The notes under the pieces are model-generated. The model was not told the DNA's origin, did no database searches, and saw only the letters and a list, made by a program, of their open reading frames with translations. From positions 4,741,001 through 4,805,000 of the forward strand of contig NZ_JAZHRU010000001.1 of NCBI RefSeq assembly GCF_036924525.1: a stretch of 64,000 bases of DNA, written 5' to 3'. The position numbers and the translations under genes were made by a program. This stretch comes from Bradyrhizobium sp. AZCC 1719 (lineage in GTDB: Bacteria; Pseudomonadota; Alphaproteobacteria; Rhizobiales; Xanthobacteraceae). Positions 50,146-59,015 of the stretch are shown piece after piece (position 1 is the first letter of the stretch; each line of letters starts with the position of its first letter).

Positions 50146-53067
50146 CTAGCGCTGGCCCGAGAGTTCATCCAGCAGACCCTTCGCGATCCTAAGATCGTTG
50201 GTTTCGTAGCCCTCGGTGAAGCGGCTATAGAGCGGCGAGAGCAGCTCGTACGCTTCGCCGACCCTCCCTTGATCCCGCCGCAGTCGTGCCAGGCTGGTTG
50301 TGGTGCGCAGCTCCCATGCGAGAGCCTCCTGCGTTCGGGCCACCTCAATCGACGCCAGAAAATCTTCCTCGGCCAGACCAGCGTCTCGCTGCAAAGCGAC
50401 TACACCCTTGATCCGCAACAGCTCCGGACTGCACCAGCGCTCCTCGCTCTGCTCGTTTCGTCCGATCGCTTCATCGATCGTGGTCCTTGCCAGTAGATCG
50501 TCTCCAGCAGCCGTCAGCCCCTCGGCCAACGTTCCCAGAAAGGTCGTGAGATACTGGACGAATCTGGCTCGGCGAAGCTCGTCGATACCAGCTTTTAGCT
50601 GCCGCAAGCCGGCGGCGAGATTGCCGCGCTTGACCTGCAATTCTCCTTCGAAGCAGCGCCCATAAGCGCGCCAGATATCGAGCTCATCGCTGGCGGTCTG
50701 ATAGAGGAGCATCTTCGTGTAGCGCTCCGCGGCCAACAGATCGCCAGCCATGAGGGCAATCGGACACGCCGCTTGAGCAAGCGCGTTGCAGAGCGAGAGT
50801 CTGTGATTGATCGAAAGAGCGTCGCTGACATTATTCTCGACACAGCTTAGCGCCTCAGTCGCAAGCCCTTGCAGCCATAGCACCCGTGCGAGCGTGATGC
50901 GTGCTGTCACCCGTTGGTCGAACTGGAAGCGCACCGCATGTGATCGACGGACGGGAGCTACGTAGTGCGCAAGCATCCGCTCAATGTGCTGTCTTGCACT
51001 CGATTGATTGCCCAGGAAGTGCAACGTCGCACCTTTCAATCGATCGCCGAGCAATCGATCGTTGATATCCGCCGTCTTCTCGGCAACCGACGAAAACCGC
51101 TTCGCTAGCTCCAGAGCTTCGACGAACTGTCCGCGGTTGACTCGCGAAGCCCACATTCCCCAGAGCGTCCGCAAGCGGTAGTCAGTATCATCCAGATTTT
51201 CCGCGATTTCGAACGCGGTCGCCCACGCCACCCCCGTGTCCCGGGCCGATGCTGTCGTGTACATCTGCGACCAGGCAACCGCAGCATAGAGGTGCATCCG
51301 GCGGCGTCCGTCGCTCGTGCTTTCGCCGAGCGTAGTCAGCGCACGCTCGGCCCGCGTGCGACATTCCTCCATCAGCGACATCTCGAACCAAACAGGCACT
51401 GCCGCGACCGTCAGTGCTACGCCGACGCCAGTATCGCCGCTCGGCGAAAATGCCCAGTCAAGTGCGCTGCGAAGATCGTCGATCTGTGGTGCATGCGCGG
51501 ATAACCATTGGGTGGTGGGCCAGGTCTCCCACTCAACGAGGGCGCGCTCGAACCGCTCAAGTTGGTAGAGTGCGTGTCGGCTTCTCACAGCTTGCGCTTC
51601 ACCTTCTTCACTCAGCCTTTTCTGAGCGTAAGCTCGCGCTGTATCAGTTAAGCGATAATATACGGTCTCGCCTGCCACATCCGCTATGACCAGCGACTTC
51701 TCGACAAGATCGGCAACGACCCCGTCGACCTCGGACGCGATTATTTTGTCGTCTCCAGCGATGGCGCTGGCAGCTTCCATCGTGAAGCGTCCGGCGAAAA
51801 CACCCAACCGGCGCATGACGACGCGTTCGACTTCGGAGAGCAGATCGTAGCTCCAATCGAACGCTGCACGAAGCGTCTGATGCCGTGGCAGCGCAGTGCG
51901 CCGACCGCGTGTCAACAGATGAAATCGATCGTCCAGGCGACTGGCCACTCCGCGAACCCCAAAGGCGTCAACGCGACACGCAGCAAGCTCGATGGCCAGC
52001 GCAATTCCATCGAGCCGACGGCAGATTTGCGCGACAACTGGGACATCGTCATCCCTGAGTTCGTATCCGCCGGCGCTCGCTGACGCGCGCTCGACAAAGA
52101 GTTGTACGGCCGGGTAGCTAAGCGCTTCCATGACTGTTAATCCTGCCTCGACAGGAGCAGTTTCCAGCGGGGGTAGGCGCTGCACGCGCTCATCTTCGGC
52201 ACGTAGAGGTTCTCGACTGGTGGCAAGGATGTGAACAGCCGGTGCGCCTTTCAAAAGGGTTTCAGCCAACTCCGCGGCCGCCAGCAAGACATGCTCGCAG
52301 TTGTCGAACAGGAGCAGCATCTGTTTGTCCTTGAGAAAGGACGTCAATGCGGGATATGGATTCTCCGAGCGGATCGGAACACCAAGCACAGAAGCGAGCG
52401 CGCTCGGCACAAGCTGGGGATCGTTGAGCGGAGCAAGATCGACAAACCGTCCACCATCTTTGTAAGAGGCTATCAACTGGTCGGCGACCGCCAGAGCAAC
52501 TGTGGTCTTGCCGATTCCGCCCGGTCCGACGATCGTGACGAAGCGGCCTCGCTGTAGCCTGCTGCTCACCATGGCAACGATATCAGCGCGGCCGATCGGT
52601 CGGGTGAGACGGTCCGGCAAATTGTGCCCTTTATGGGGGGCGGGGAAGGCTTGGGCTGTATCGCCCATGGACCGTGAAACCGTCGCAACGAAGCGATATC
52701 CCCGACCAGGCACCGTGACGATGTAGTTCTCGCCGGTCCTACCCTCCGCGAGTGCACGCCGCACAGCATTGATTTGAGCTCGAAGGTTCGATTCTTCGAC
52801 AGTGAGGCCAGGCCACACGCGCGCAATGAGGTCATCTTTGTCGACCACTTCGCCGGCGTGCTCAACCAAAGCTATGAGAATTTCGAAGGCCCGACTTCCA
52901 AGCGGAACCGGATTATCGCCTTGAAGGAATAGTTGCTGCCGCGGGACAAGGCGGAATGGGCCAAACGAGAAAGTAAGCTCGACTGGCGCGCTTACGTGAT
53001 TGCGTCCGTTACCTTCCGTCACGGATACAGAAGGAGGATCACGGTCGCCTCTGCTAGAGGGTCCCAT
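50146..53067 (-). CDS. Large winged-helix/NTPase/TPR-like transcriptional regulator
   Basis: A 973-residue protein. An OmpR-type winged helix at about residues 32-125 (FGPFRLVPRQQLFLQGD, LGSRAFEILIALVEHAGEVV, then EESNLRAQINAVRRAL) precedes an NTPase domain with Walker A GPGGIGKTT and Walker B MLLLFDNCEHVLL at about residues 160-480. A C-terminal half of helical repeats resembles TPR or MalT-like arrays. The type is known as winged-helix adenylate-cyclase-like/AfsR-like ATPase regulators common in Bradyrhizobium. It is upstream of the hydrolase gene and may control it. Ligand and target unknown. Confidence 0.85.
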   Translation of the reverse strand: MGPSSRGDRDPPSVSVTEGNGRNHVSAPVELTFSFGPFRLVPRQQLFLQGDNPVPLGSRAFEILIALVEHAGEVVDKDDLIARVWPGLTVEESNLRAQINAVRRALAEGRTGENYIVTVPGRGYRFVATVSRSMGDTAQAFPAPHKGHNLPDRLTRPIGRADIVAMVSSRLQRGRFVTIVGPGGIGKTTVALAVADQLIASYKDGGRFVDLAPLNDPQLVPSALASVLGVPIRSENPYPALTSFLKDKQMLLLFDNCEHVLLAAAELAETLLKGAPAVHILATSREPLRAEDERVQRLPPLETAPVEAGLTVMEALSYPAVQLFVERASASAGGYELRDDDVPVVAQICRRLDGIALAIELAACRVDAFGVRGVASRLDDRFHLLTRGRRTALPRHQTLRAAFDWSYDLLSEVERVVMRRLGVFAGRFTMEAASAIAGDDKIIASEVDGVVADLVEKSLVIADVAGETVYYRLTDTARAYAQKRLSEEGEAQAVRSRHALYQLERFERALVEWETWPTTQWLSAHAPQIDDLRSALDWAFSPSGDTGVGVALTVAAVPVWFEMSLMEECRTRAERALTTLGESTSDGRRRMHLYAAVAWSQMYTTASARDTGVAWATAFEIAENLDDTDYRLRTLWGMWASRVNRGQFVEALELAKRFSSVAEKTADINDRLLGDRLKGATLHFLGNQSSARQHIERMLAHYVAPVRRSHAVRFQFDQRVTARITLARVLWLQGLATEALSCVENNVSDALSINHRLSLCNALAQAACPIALMAGDLLAAERYTKMLLYQTASDELDIWRAYGRCFEGELQVKRGNLAAGLRQLKAGIDELRRARFVQYLTTFLGTLAEGLTAAGDDLLARTTIDEAIGRNEQSEERWCSPELLRIKGVVALQRDAGLAEEDFLASIEVARTQEALAWELRTTTSLARLRRDQGRVGEAYELLSPLYSRFTEGYETNDLRIAKGLLDELSGQR

Positions 53068-53586
53068 TTTTGGCTCGCCCCTTTGAAGCCAAGAAGAACC
53101 AATTTATCACCTCAACAGTGGGCTGGAAAGCACTGCAGTCAATCCGCTTTTGACGATGAACTACTTGATAGACCGAGAAAATTCCGGCTCGGGAGCAAAT
53201 TGATAGAGCGCAATTAAGCGCCGCTCCCGGTGAACGAAAGCCGTCGGCTCGGTGCGCTGGCGCCGTCTCATGATCTTGCCGTGAACTTCACGACAAGCGT
53301 TGACGAAGATGTTGGCGTGGGTTGGTAGCACTCCCCCGCTACCGGTCGTACAATGTTGCACGCCGAACTACGATTTTCTGCGATTTCTTGCCTCGCCAGC
53401 GCTTCAGCCGACTAACTTGGCTGCTACTTGGCCGGCGGCTTCGTCAAACACAAGCCGAGCGCCAAGGTCGGTGGCGCGCCTACACCCGGTCCTGATCGCA
53501 GTCCCATCACGGATATAGTGTTGGTTTCGATCAATTTCAGGGAAGTCGCCTTTGGGTGACCATCCGCCGCTTCCGGCTGTCTATCG
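53068..53586. other. Gene-poor stretch with a short repeat
   Basis: No credible gene. It contains copy 1 of a short element with a GGTAGC/GCTACC stem at 53311-53374, similar to one at 56980-57040. Confidence 0.4.
53311..53374. repeat. Dispersed short repeat, copy 1
   Basis: GGTAGCACTCCCCCGCTACC (stem GGTAGC/GCTACC), followed by GCACGCCGAACTACGAT. Copy 2 has the same stem and ACGCCGAACTACGAT in the same order and orientation. Confidence 0.5.
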
Positions 53587-53730
53587 CTATGGTCCCATGG
53601 TCCTGCCCACTCTGAATCCAAGTGTGTCGAACTGAACCTTGCTGTGACGCTTGAACCGGATGGCCGCGCGGACGAGTTCGGTCTCGTTGTGCCAGGAGCC
53701 TCCTCGAATAACCCGATAGATTGGATCGCC
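53587..53730 (-). pseudogene. C-terminal remnant of an FGE/sulfatase-modifying-factor-like protein
   Basis: About 47 codons: GDPIYRVIRGGSWHNETEL, VRAAIRF and LGFRVGRT, the C-terminal (R-G-G-S-W ... R-x-A-x-R ... GFRV) signature of formylglycine-generating-enzyme-family proteins. The catalytic part is missing. It abuts the AHSA1-like remnant. Confidence 0.65.
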
Positions 53731-53756
53731 GCCCTGAAGCCAAGCCGCTCCTCGAG

Positions 53757-53970
53757 CGTCAGGTTCAGTTGGATAGCGTGCTCGAGCCATGCCTTTAGCC
53801 CGCAAGCAAAAGCGTGAAGCCTTGCGTGGAATCGGCGACGTAGCGCATGAGCTTATCGGCATCTCCCGTCCATCCGGACTCCTGCACGCGTACGAACGTC
53901 GTACCCTCCGGAATAGCTTGGAACGTCCATTCGACAGTCGTCGGGCCGCTGTAGCCAGGTGGGGGGCACT
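53757..53970 (-). pseudogene. AHSA1/SRPBCC-like remnant, frameshifted
   Basis: PTTVEWTFQAIPEGTTFVRV, ESGWTGDADKLMRYVADSTQ and GFTLLLAG in one frame, then GLKAWLEHAIQLNLT in the next. This matches the C-terminal half of AHSA1-type proteins. A one-base frame change splits it, and the N-terminal half is not present. Confidence 0.6.
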
Positions 53971-54090
53971 GCTTGACCAGGAACCGTGCGGTTAATGCCG
54001 GTTTCGCCGGCGCCGTCCCTCTCCAGCAATCCGAGCGCGACAAGTGATTGTATCAGCACTCTTTATGAAGAGCTGGAAGAGCGGAGCACA

Positions 54091-54261
54091 TTATTTCTTC
54101 TTAACTTCGGATTTGAATGAGACGCCCAACCGCATTGCAACTTTGCGAATGCGCTCAGGGGTGCGCTTCATGATACGAGCGGCTTCCACTAAAGACTTCG
54201 ACGCTTTGGCAAGTTCGATAAGGCGACGATCATCTGCAAAAGACCAAGACTTGCCAGCCAT
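54091..54261 (-). CDS. Small SANT/Myb-like HTH protein
   Basis: A 56-residue protein from the ATG at 54261: MAGKSWSFADDRRLIELAKA, SLVEAARIMKRTPERIRKVA, MRLGVSF. The helix-turn-helix layout equals that of the broken gene at 37100-37305. The protein would be a small DNA-binding factor. A nine-residue upstream extension is possible. Downstream sequence lacks a clear terminator. Confidence 0.55.
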   Translation of the reverse strand: MAGKSWSFADDRRLIELAKASKSLVEAARIMKRTPERIRKVAMRLGVSFKSEVKKK

Positions 54262-55084
54262 CGGTGAAGCGCTCCGTACAAAAGACAAAGCCGCCGAGCG
54301 GAGTATGTTCGCTGAAGGCTTTGCTTGGAACTGCGTGTGAATTGTTTGGTCGACGAGAAGTATACCACGATGGGTGGGGACGGTGACCGTCTGTCACGCA
54401 TCTACACCGCTGGAAGCCTTACAGGGGCGCATTTGTCGGGGATATCCTGACACACGCGGAGGCCAAGGTTAGGTACAACACGGAACGATTCGATTGGTGG
54501 GATCTCGGGACAGGGCGATCGAATGGAAGAATGCGCGAGAAAGGCGTGGGTCGTAAGCATCGGCCGGCGTCGCCAAAGAGGTGATGTATTCTTAGAGTAC
54601 TGCTTTTTCTATGTGGGACATCCGACCAGGCAATCGGCAGTGGACGCAGTGCGCCGCAGCCTGAGTTCGCAAATCGATCTTCGGCGGGTGAAAGCAGAGC
54701 GGGAGTTGAGTTCAGACGAAATAGCCAAGAAAGGCTTGCGATACCGGCAAGTGAAGTATGCCGCGAAAGGCTCCGCGCCGCCATGAAGAAGCTTGGAGGA
54801 TCGATTTCTCACCTCCGGCCGGGCCGGCCATGGTTCGTCGCTTAGCCCCTTGTGCGACAGCCGTGGTCGCGTCTGGTCGCGGCTCGGTGCTCATTTGTGA
54901 AAAGGAAAGCGGCACTAAGGATAATCGCCGCGTTCTCACACCAACTTCTCCGCAGACAGCGGCCAGGCGATATCCCCATCGCGTGGTGCGGCTTATAAAT
55001 CACTGGCGGAGCCGTGGGCGGACACGCCACGAATTGGGCGAAGTGCTGGCAGCACTGGTCGGGTACTCGTGCGAAAGACACGAG
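54262..55084. other. Gene-poor stretch
   Basis: One plus-strand ORF at 54523-54786 (87 codons, ending RYRQVKYAAKGSAPP) has a weakly protein-like central part (VDAVRRSLSSQIDLRRVKAE) but no family match I can name. Its reality is doubtful. Nothing else is recognisable. Confidence 0.3.
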
Positions 55085-55265
55085 AGGACAGGCGGACCGC
55101 CGTCGGTCGCGAGCGAGTCCGGCTGCGCGGTGTGAAGTTTGGCGCAGCCCAAGCCCTCGCCGGAGCAACCAAGTGAGGCGCTTCGCCGAAGCCAATCCGG
55201 AGAGCACCTGAAGTCAATAGCTGCCTGTTTCAAGGTCAGCTCGACGATGATATCCAGGCTCAAGC
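55085..55265 (+). pseudogene. Serine recombinase (resolvase) C-terminal remnant
   Basis: In one frame KPSPEQPSEALRRSQSGEHL then KSIAACFKVSSTMISRL, the HTH end of Hin/Pin-like resolvases (K-L-x-P-x-Q ... I-A-x-x-(F/Y)-x-V-S-x-x-T-I-x-R-L). The immediately preceding bases in another frame give TREDRRTAV and RLRGVKFG, the linker. The catalytic domain is absent. It marks past mobile-element activity. Confidence 0.5.
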
Positions 55266-55440
55266 CGAAAGCGTCTAGAAACGCCTCCTGGCGCGGTTTC
55301 CGGGTCAAGCCACGGGCAATGCCCAGACCTGGGCATTGGCGACGGCCGGCCCATTGCGCCGTCACGGCGGCACGTCGAGGGCGGCTTGCCGCTCGTATCA
55401 CCTTTGACGTGGCGACGGGACGGAGCTGCCTCGGCAAGGA

Positions 55441-56151
55441 TCACTCGGCCGAGTTCACGCGGATTTCGGATTGGACGAGCCTGCATCCCTTAGCTTCGGC
55501 GCAGCGGTCCATCGGAACAACAAGCATCTCCCTCAACCTGCGTTGCTTCTCTCCTTGGGAAAAAGGGGGCGCTAACTGGTCGGCTCTTCTCCGAATCTCA
55601 CTTTCGAAGGCGGCTCGCTGGTCTGGAGTAAGAGCCTTCCCAGCCGTCATTAAAAGGAAACCAACTAGATCATGCCGCCGTAAGTCCAAATCCAGAATGA
55701 TGAGCCCGAAAGGACCATCGGGGATGCTCACCCGCTTAAAAATGCAATCATAGCTGTTCTGGCAAAGCGAATATTGCTTTAAGTTCACATACCGCATGCT
55801 GCATTCCGGAGGCGTTTCCAAGCGAACGATGCAGACCGCCAGATCCGGCGCATTTTTGTTGGGGATGGGCATGGCCGTCGGACCGCGCCCCCCGCCAATG
55901 CCTGGAATGCCGTCCCAGGGTTCTCCGTTGGCCTTCGTGTGGTCGGCCGCCACGGTGATGCTGATGGGTTTCCCTTCCCCGGCTAGGCAGTAGGCGGGGA
56001 ACACCAAAATGAACAAAATGGCCCACAAGAACCGTCGGCTTATGCGCGAATGCCAACTACCGACTCGGTAAGAGCGCCTGAACAAGCATAACTGGTGTAT
56101 TTGCATATTGCGCATCCGACAGGTTCTTCCTGACGCGGATTCGCGGTTCAT
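55441..56151 (-). CDS. Predicted exported protein of unknown function
   Basis: A 236-codon ORF. A signal peptide core (FLWAILFILVFPAYCLAGEG) begins near residue 41; the true start is probably a later methionine (MQIHQL or MRNM), giving about 220 residues. The mature part has ITVAADHTKANGEPWDGIPG, five to six cysteines in conserved-looking positions (CIVR, ECSMRY, SLCQNSYDCIF) and DGPFGLIILDLDLRRHDLVG, a pattern reminiscent of C2-like secreted domains. It stands alone among remnants. Its codon usage is less GC-biased than most neighbours. Confidence 0.55.
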   Translation of the reverse strand: MNRESASGRTCRMRNMQIHQLCLFRRSYRVGSWHSRISRRFLWAILFILVFPAYCLAGEGKPISITVAADHTKANGEPWDGIPGIGGGRGPTAMPIPNKNAPDLAVCIVRLETPPECSMRYVNLKQYSLCQNSYDCIFKRVSIPDGPFGLIILDLDLRRHDLVGFLLMTAGKALTPDQRAAFESEIRRRADQLAPPFSQGEKQRRLREMLVVPMDRCAEAKGCRLVQSEIRVNSAE

Positions 56152-57205
56152 TGATGATCCCTTTGCGAGATCAACATATTCTCGCGTACGGAGGCGTCAA
56201 CGCCTAAGCGAAAGCTCTATGGCAGAGCGCCTAAGAGGGGTACTTGTGGATTAAGCGGATTTTGATTCCGCCATCCGACGTCCGATCCGTCCGGCTGCAG
56301 CCAGCACTTAAAACCCTGAATTCGTTATTAGGACAGCTCTTCTCGCGGCTAAACTTCAAGGTGTGGTTGGAAAGCACTGCAGCGTCAGTTCTCGGTGCAC
56401 GATCGAACGGTCTTGCGAGGACACCGCAATGGCAGGGCTGGACTGCCGATTGAAACCGCGCAAGCCTCTTGAAGCAGACCCAATGGATCAACACACCCGT
56501 CATCGTTCTTCCCCAGAACGCCGCAACGAAATCGCAACGAATTGGGTGAAACGACCGTGAACAAAACGAGACGGTATCGACCGTCACAGCAAGAAAAATC
56601 AATGACTTAGAGCATGCGCACTGCGTTCGGGACGCAGGGGGTATCCTCTTCAGACAGCCACGACGAGCGAATGTCGGTATCGGCAGTTGCAAGTCCACAT
56701 TTGAACCTGCGAGTTTGAGAACGGACTGGGAAACCTGGCGCTTCCCGATCGAAACTGCGCAGGAAGTGGAGGCTCTCTGCTTGCGTCGATTGCGGCCGGC
56801 TGTACGATGGTGGCGCCGAACATGCGCCACTTTCGAGTTTCCACGAATTCGGCCGCTTTCGCCCGAGACTAAGGTCGTGACCTTTACGTCTCCACGAGTG
56901 TAAGAGCTGAGCCCGCTGCGAGGCTCAAGAACTGCCTTATGCGAAGGATTGGATGAGATATCGTAGGTTTGGTTGGTGTGGGGAAAGGCGGTAGCGCTCC
57001 GCCGCTACCAAATCTGCGATTTTGTACGCCGAACTACGATCCTCTACGATTTTGTACTCTGGGCGATAGCGGTTCGAGCGGTCAACGTACTTTCGGAGAA
57101 ATGCGTGAAGCCGCGCTCATTCAGCGCCTTGTCAGTTACCGTTGAGTCGCGTGTCAGGAAGGTCGGCGCGAAGTGAGCGCGAGCACTTGAATAATGCCAA
57201 TCGCC
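56152..57205. other. Gene-poor stretch with a short repeat
   Basis: No credible gene. It contains copy 2 of the GGTAGC-stem element (56980-57040) and a GGAAAGCACTGCAG block near 56369 shared with 53123. Confidence 0.4.
56980..57040. repeat. Dispersed short repeat, copy 2
   Basis: GGTAGCGCTCCGCCGCTACC, an inserted AAATCTGCGATTTT, then GTACGCCGAACTACGAT. The same order of blocks as in 53311-53374. Confidence 0.5.
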
Positions 57206-58123
57206 CTACGTGTCAGGATTGCGAACCCATGCCGGCGCGAACTTGATGAGGAAGCCTCGAAATGCCTCCGCTGGCGGTGGGAGCGAGCGCCCCTTTAGCG
57301 TGAAGATAGAGTAATCGCGAATCAACTCAGGTCCATCCACTCGTATCAGTTTCAGTCCAAAGCCGGTTGCCAGGCCCTTGGCAATGATGGGGCAGGCTGC
57401 GACGCCGAAGCCGGCCTGAACCATTGCGAACGCAGTGTTGATCCGGCGTACCACTTTCATTTCTTTGGGCAAGAACTGAGGACCAGCCACTCTGCCATCG
57501 AACGGTCCCCACTCTCTAAACTGTCGAAAGAAGCTGATGAAGGTTCGATCCTCGATGTTTCTCCAGGTCACCTTGGAACGGTTCGCGAGTTGGTCGTCCT
57601 TGCGGATCGCCAGCATCAAGGGTGCCCGCATGATCGGGACCTGCTCGAGTTCTTGATCGCTGATAGGCGTAGGGGCAATCCCGAGGTCGACCTCTCCCAG
57701 TCGCGTCCGTGCAATGACATCTTCTAGCTGCACGTCGAGAAACTGCAACTCGATGTGCGGATATTGCTTGCGGAATGCTGCCATTGCTCTGGGTAAAAGG
57801 GTGCAAGACAACACCTCAGGTGCAGCGATCCGAACGATACCGCGGCGCAGCTCCTTCAGGGTGTTGAGGCTCGCGACGGCGCCGTCGAGGTCTTGTAACG
57901 CGCGCTCCACCAGCGGGAAGAACTCACTTCCCACCGACGACAGGTTTACGGCCCTCGTGTTGCGGTCAAATAGACGCACGCCCAGCTGGCTCTCCAGCTC
58001 CTTGATGAGGCCGCTGACGGCAGCGGGCGTCAGATGCAGAATTTCGGCGGCTGTCGTGAAACTGCTCGATGTGCCGACGGCTCTAAAAGCCCGCAGCTGG
58101 CGGAGGGAAAGATTGCTCAGCAT
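57206..58123 (-). CDS. LysR-family regulator of the aromatic meta-cleavage operon
   Basis: A 305-residue LTTR: N-terminal winged HTH (LSLRQLRAFRAVGTSSSFTT, LHLTPAAVSGLIKELESQLG, VRLFDRNTRAVNLS) and a periplasmic-binding-like effector domain from about residue 90 (RRGIVRIAAPEVLSC, VDLGIAPTP, GFGVAACPIIAKGL). It is divergent from the hydratase gene with 91 bases between the two starts, the usual arrangement for an LTTR and its target. TTCT-N12-AGAA occurs at 58124-58143. The effector is probably a pathway aromatic acid or intermediate. Confidence 0.9.
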   Translation of the reverse strand: MLSNLSLRQLRAFRAVGTSSSFTTAAEILHLTPAAVSGLIKELESQLGVRLFDRNTRAVNLSSVGSEFFPLVERALQDLDGAVASLNTLKELRRGIVRIAAPEVLSCTLLPRAMAAFRKQYPHIELQFLDVQLEDVIARTRLGEVDLGIAPTPISDQELEQVPIMRAPLMLAIRKDDQLANRSKVTWRNIEDRTFISFFRQFREWGPFDGRVAGPQFLPKEMKVVRRINTAFAMVQAGFGVAACPIIAKGLATGFGLKLIRVDGPELIRDYSIFTLKGRSLPPPAEAFRGFLIKFAPAWVRNPDT

Positions 58124-58143
58124 TTCTTAAAACTCTGTCAGAA
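58124..58143. promoter_or_regulatory. Possible LysR binding site
   Basis: TTCT, 12 bases, AGAA between the divergent genes, containing a T-N11-A core. Close to the regulator start, so possibly an autorepression site. Sequence pattern only. Confidence 0.28.
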
Positions 58144-58214
58144 AATGTTGTTTGTCTAAAAAGTGACGGTAGTCGATGGTTGGCCCTGTCACAAGCCAAT
58201 CCGCAGCAATCATC

Positions 58215-59006
58215 ATGGTCGCTCTTACAGAATCTCAACGGAAAGAGGCCGCCGAAAAGCTCTTTATCGCGGAGCGCGATCGTACCCTGTTGCCGCGGCT
58301 TTCCGACACTTACCCCGGCATCGATATCGACGATGCCTACGACGTGCAGGCCAGGGTTGTGTCCATGAAGGTTGAGGCAGGGGCGAAAGTTCGAGGCTAC
58401 AAGATCGGTTTGACGTCCAAGGCGATGCAGGACGCCGTGGGTATTGCGGAGCCGGATTTCGGTCATTTGCTCGACGGCATGATCTATGAAAGCGGCCAGC
58501 CGATCTCACTGACTGGCCACCACGCGCCGCGCGTCGAGGTCGAACTGGCCTTCGTGCTCGAACAACCCTTGCGCGGACCGGGGGTCACCGTGTCCGACGT
58601 GCTGAGCGCCACTAGGCACGTGATTCCGGCGATCGAACTGATCGACTCCAGGACAGTTCTTCCGCGCAAGCTGGTCGACACGCTGGCAGACAACGCCGCC
58701 AGTGCGGCCGTCATCATAGGTGGCCGCCCCGTACGCCCAATGGACGTCGATCTGAGATGGCTCGGAGCGGTCGTCTACAAGAACGGAGTCATTGAGGACA
58801 GCGGCATGTCCGCGGCCGTGCTGGGGCATCCAGGCGCGGGCGTCGCCTGGTTGGCCAATCGGTTGGGTTTGCGTGACGTGTCGCTGAAGCCGGGCGAACT
58901 ACTGCTGGGAGGCTCGTTCACGCGACCGATAGCGGCGAGCGCAGGCGATGTCTTTCATATCGACTACGGCCCTCTGGGTTCGATCGCCATACCATTCATC
59001 AATTGA
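58215..59006 (+). CDS. hpaH: 2-oxohept-4-ene-1,7-dioate hydratase-type enzyme (HpaH-like)
   Basis: About 263 residues from the ATG at 58215 (MVALTESQRKEAAEKLFIAE). The 2-keto-pentenoate hydratase fold of the FAH superfamily shows as KVRGYKIGLTSKAMQDAVGI, DFGHLLDGMIYES, HAPRVEVELAFVLEQPL, IPAIELIDSR, DNAASAAVIIGG, GAVVYKNGVIEDSG and PGELLLGGSFTRPI. In the homoprotocatechuate pathway HpaH hydrates 2-hydroxyhepta-2,4-dienedioate using Mg2+. It is first in the operon, 9 bases before the dehydrogenase gene. Phenol-type (2-oxopent-4-enoate) hydratase is the alternative; the HpaE/D/G neighbours favour HpaH. Confidence 0.82.
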   Translation: MVALTESQRKEAAEKLFIAERDRTLLPRLSDTYPGIDIDDAYDVQARVVSMKVEAGAKVRGYKIGLTSKAMQDAVGIAEPDFGHLLDGMIYESGQPISLTGHHAPRVEVELAFVLEQPLRGPGVTVSDVLSATRHVIPAIELIDSRTVLPRKLVDTLADNAASAAVIIGGRPVRPMDVDLRWLGAVVYKNGVIEDSGMSAAVLGHPGAGVAWLANRLGLRDVSLKPGELLLGGSFTRPIAASAGDVFHIDYGPLGSIAIPFIN

Positions 59007-59015
59007 GGCGCGGTT

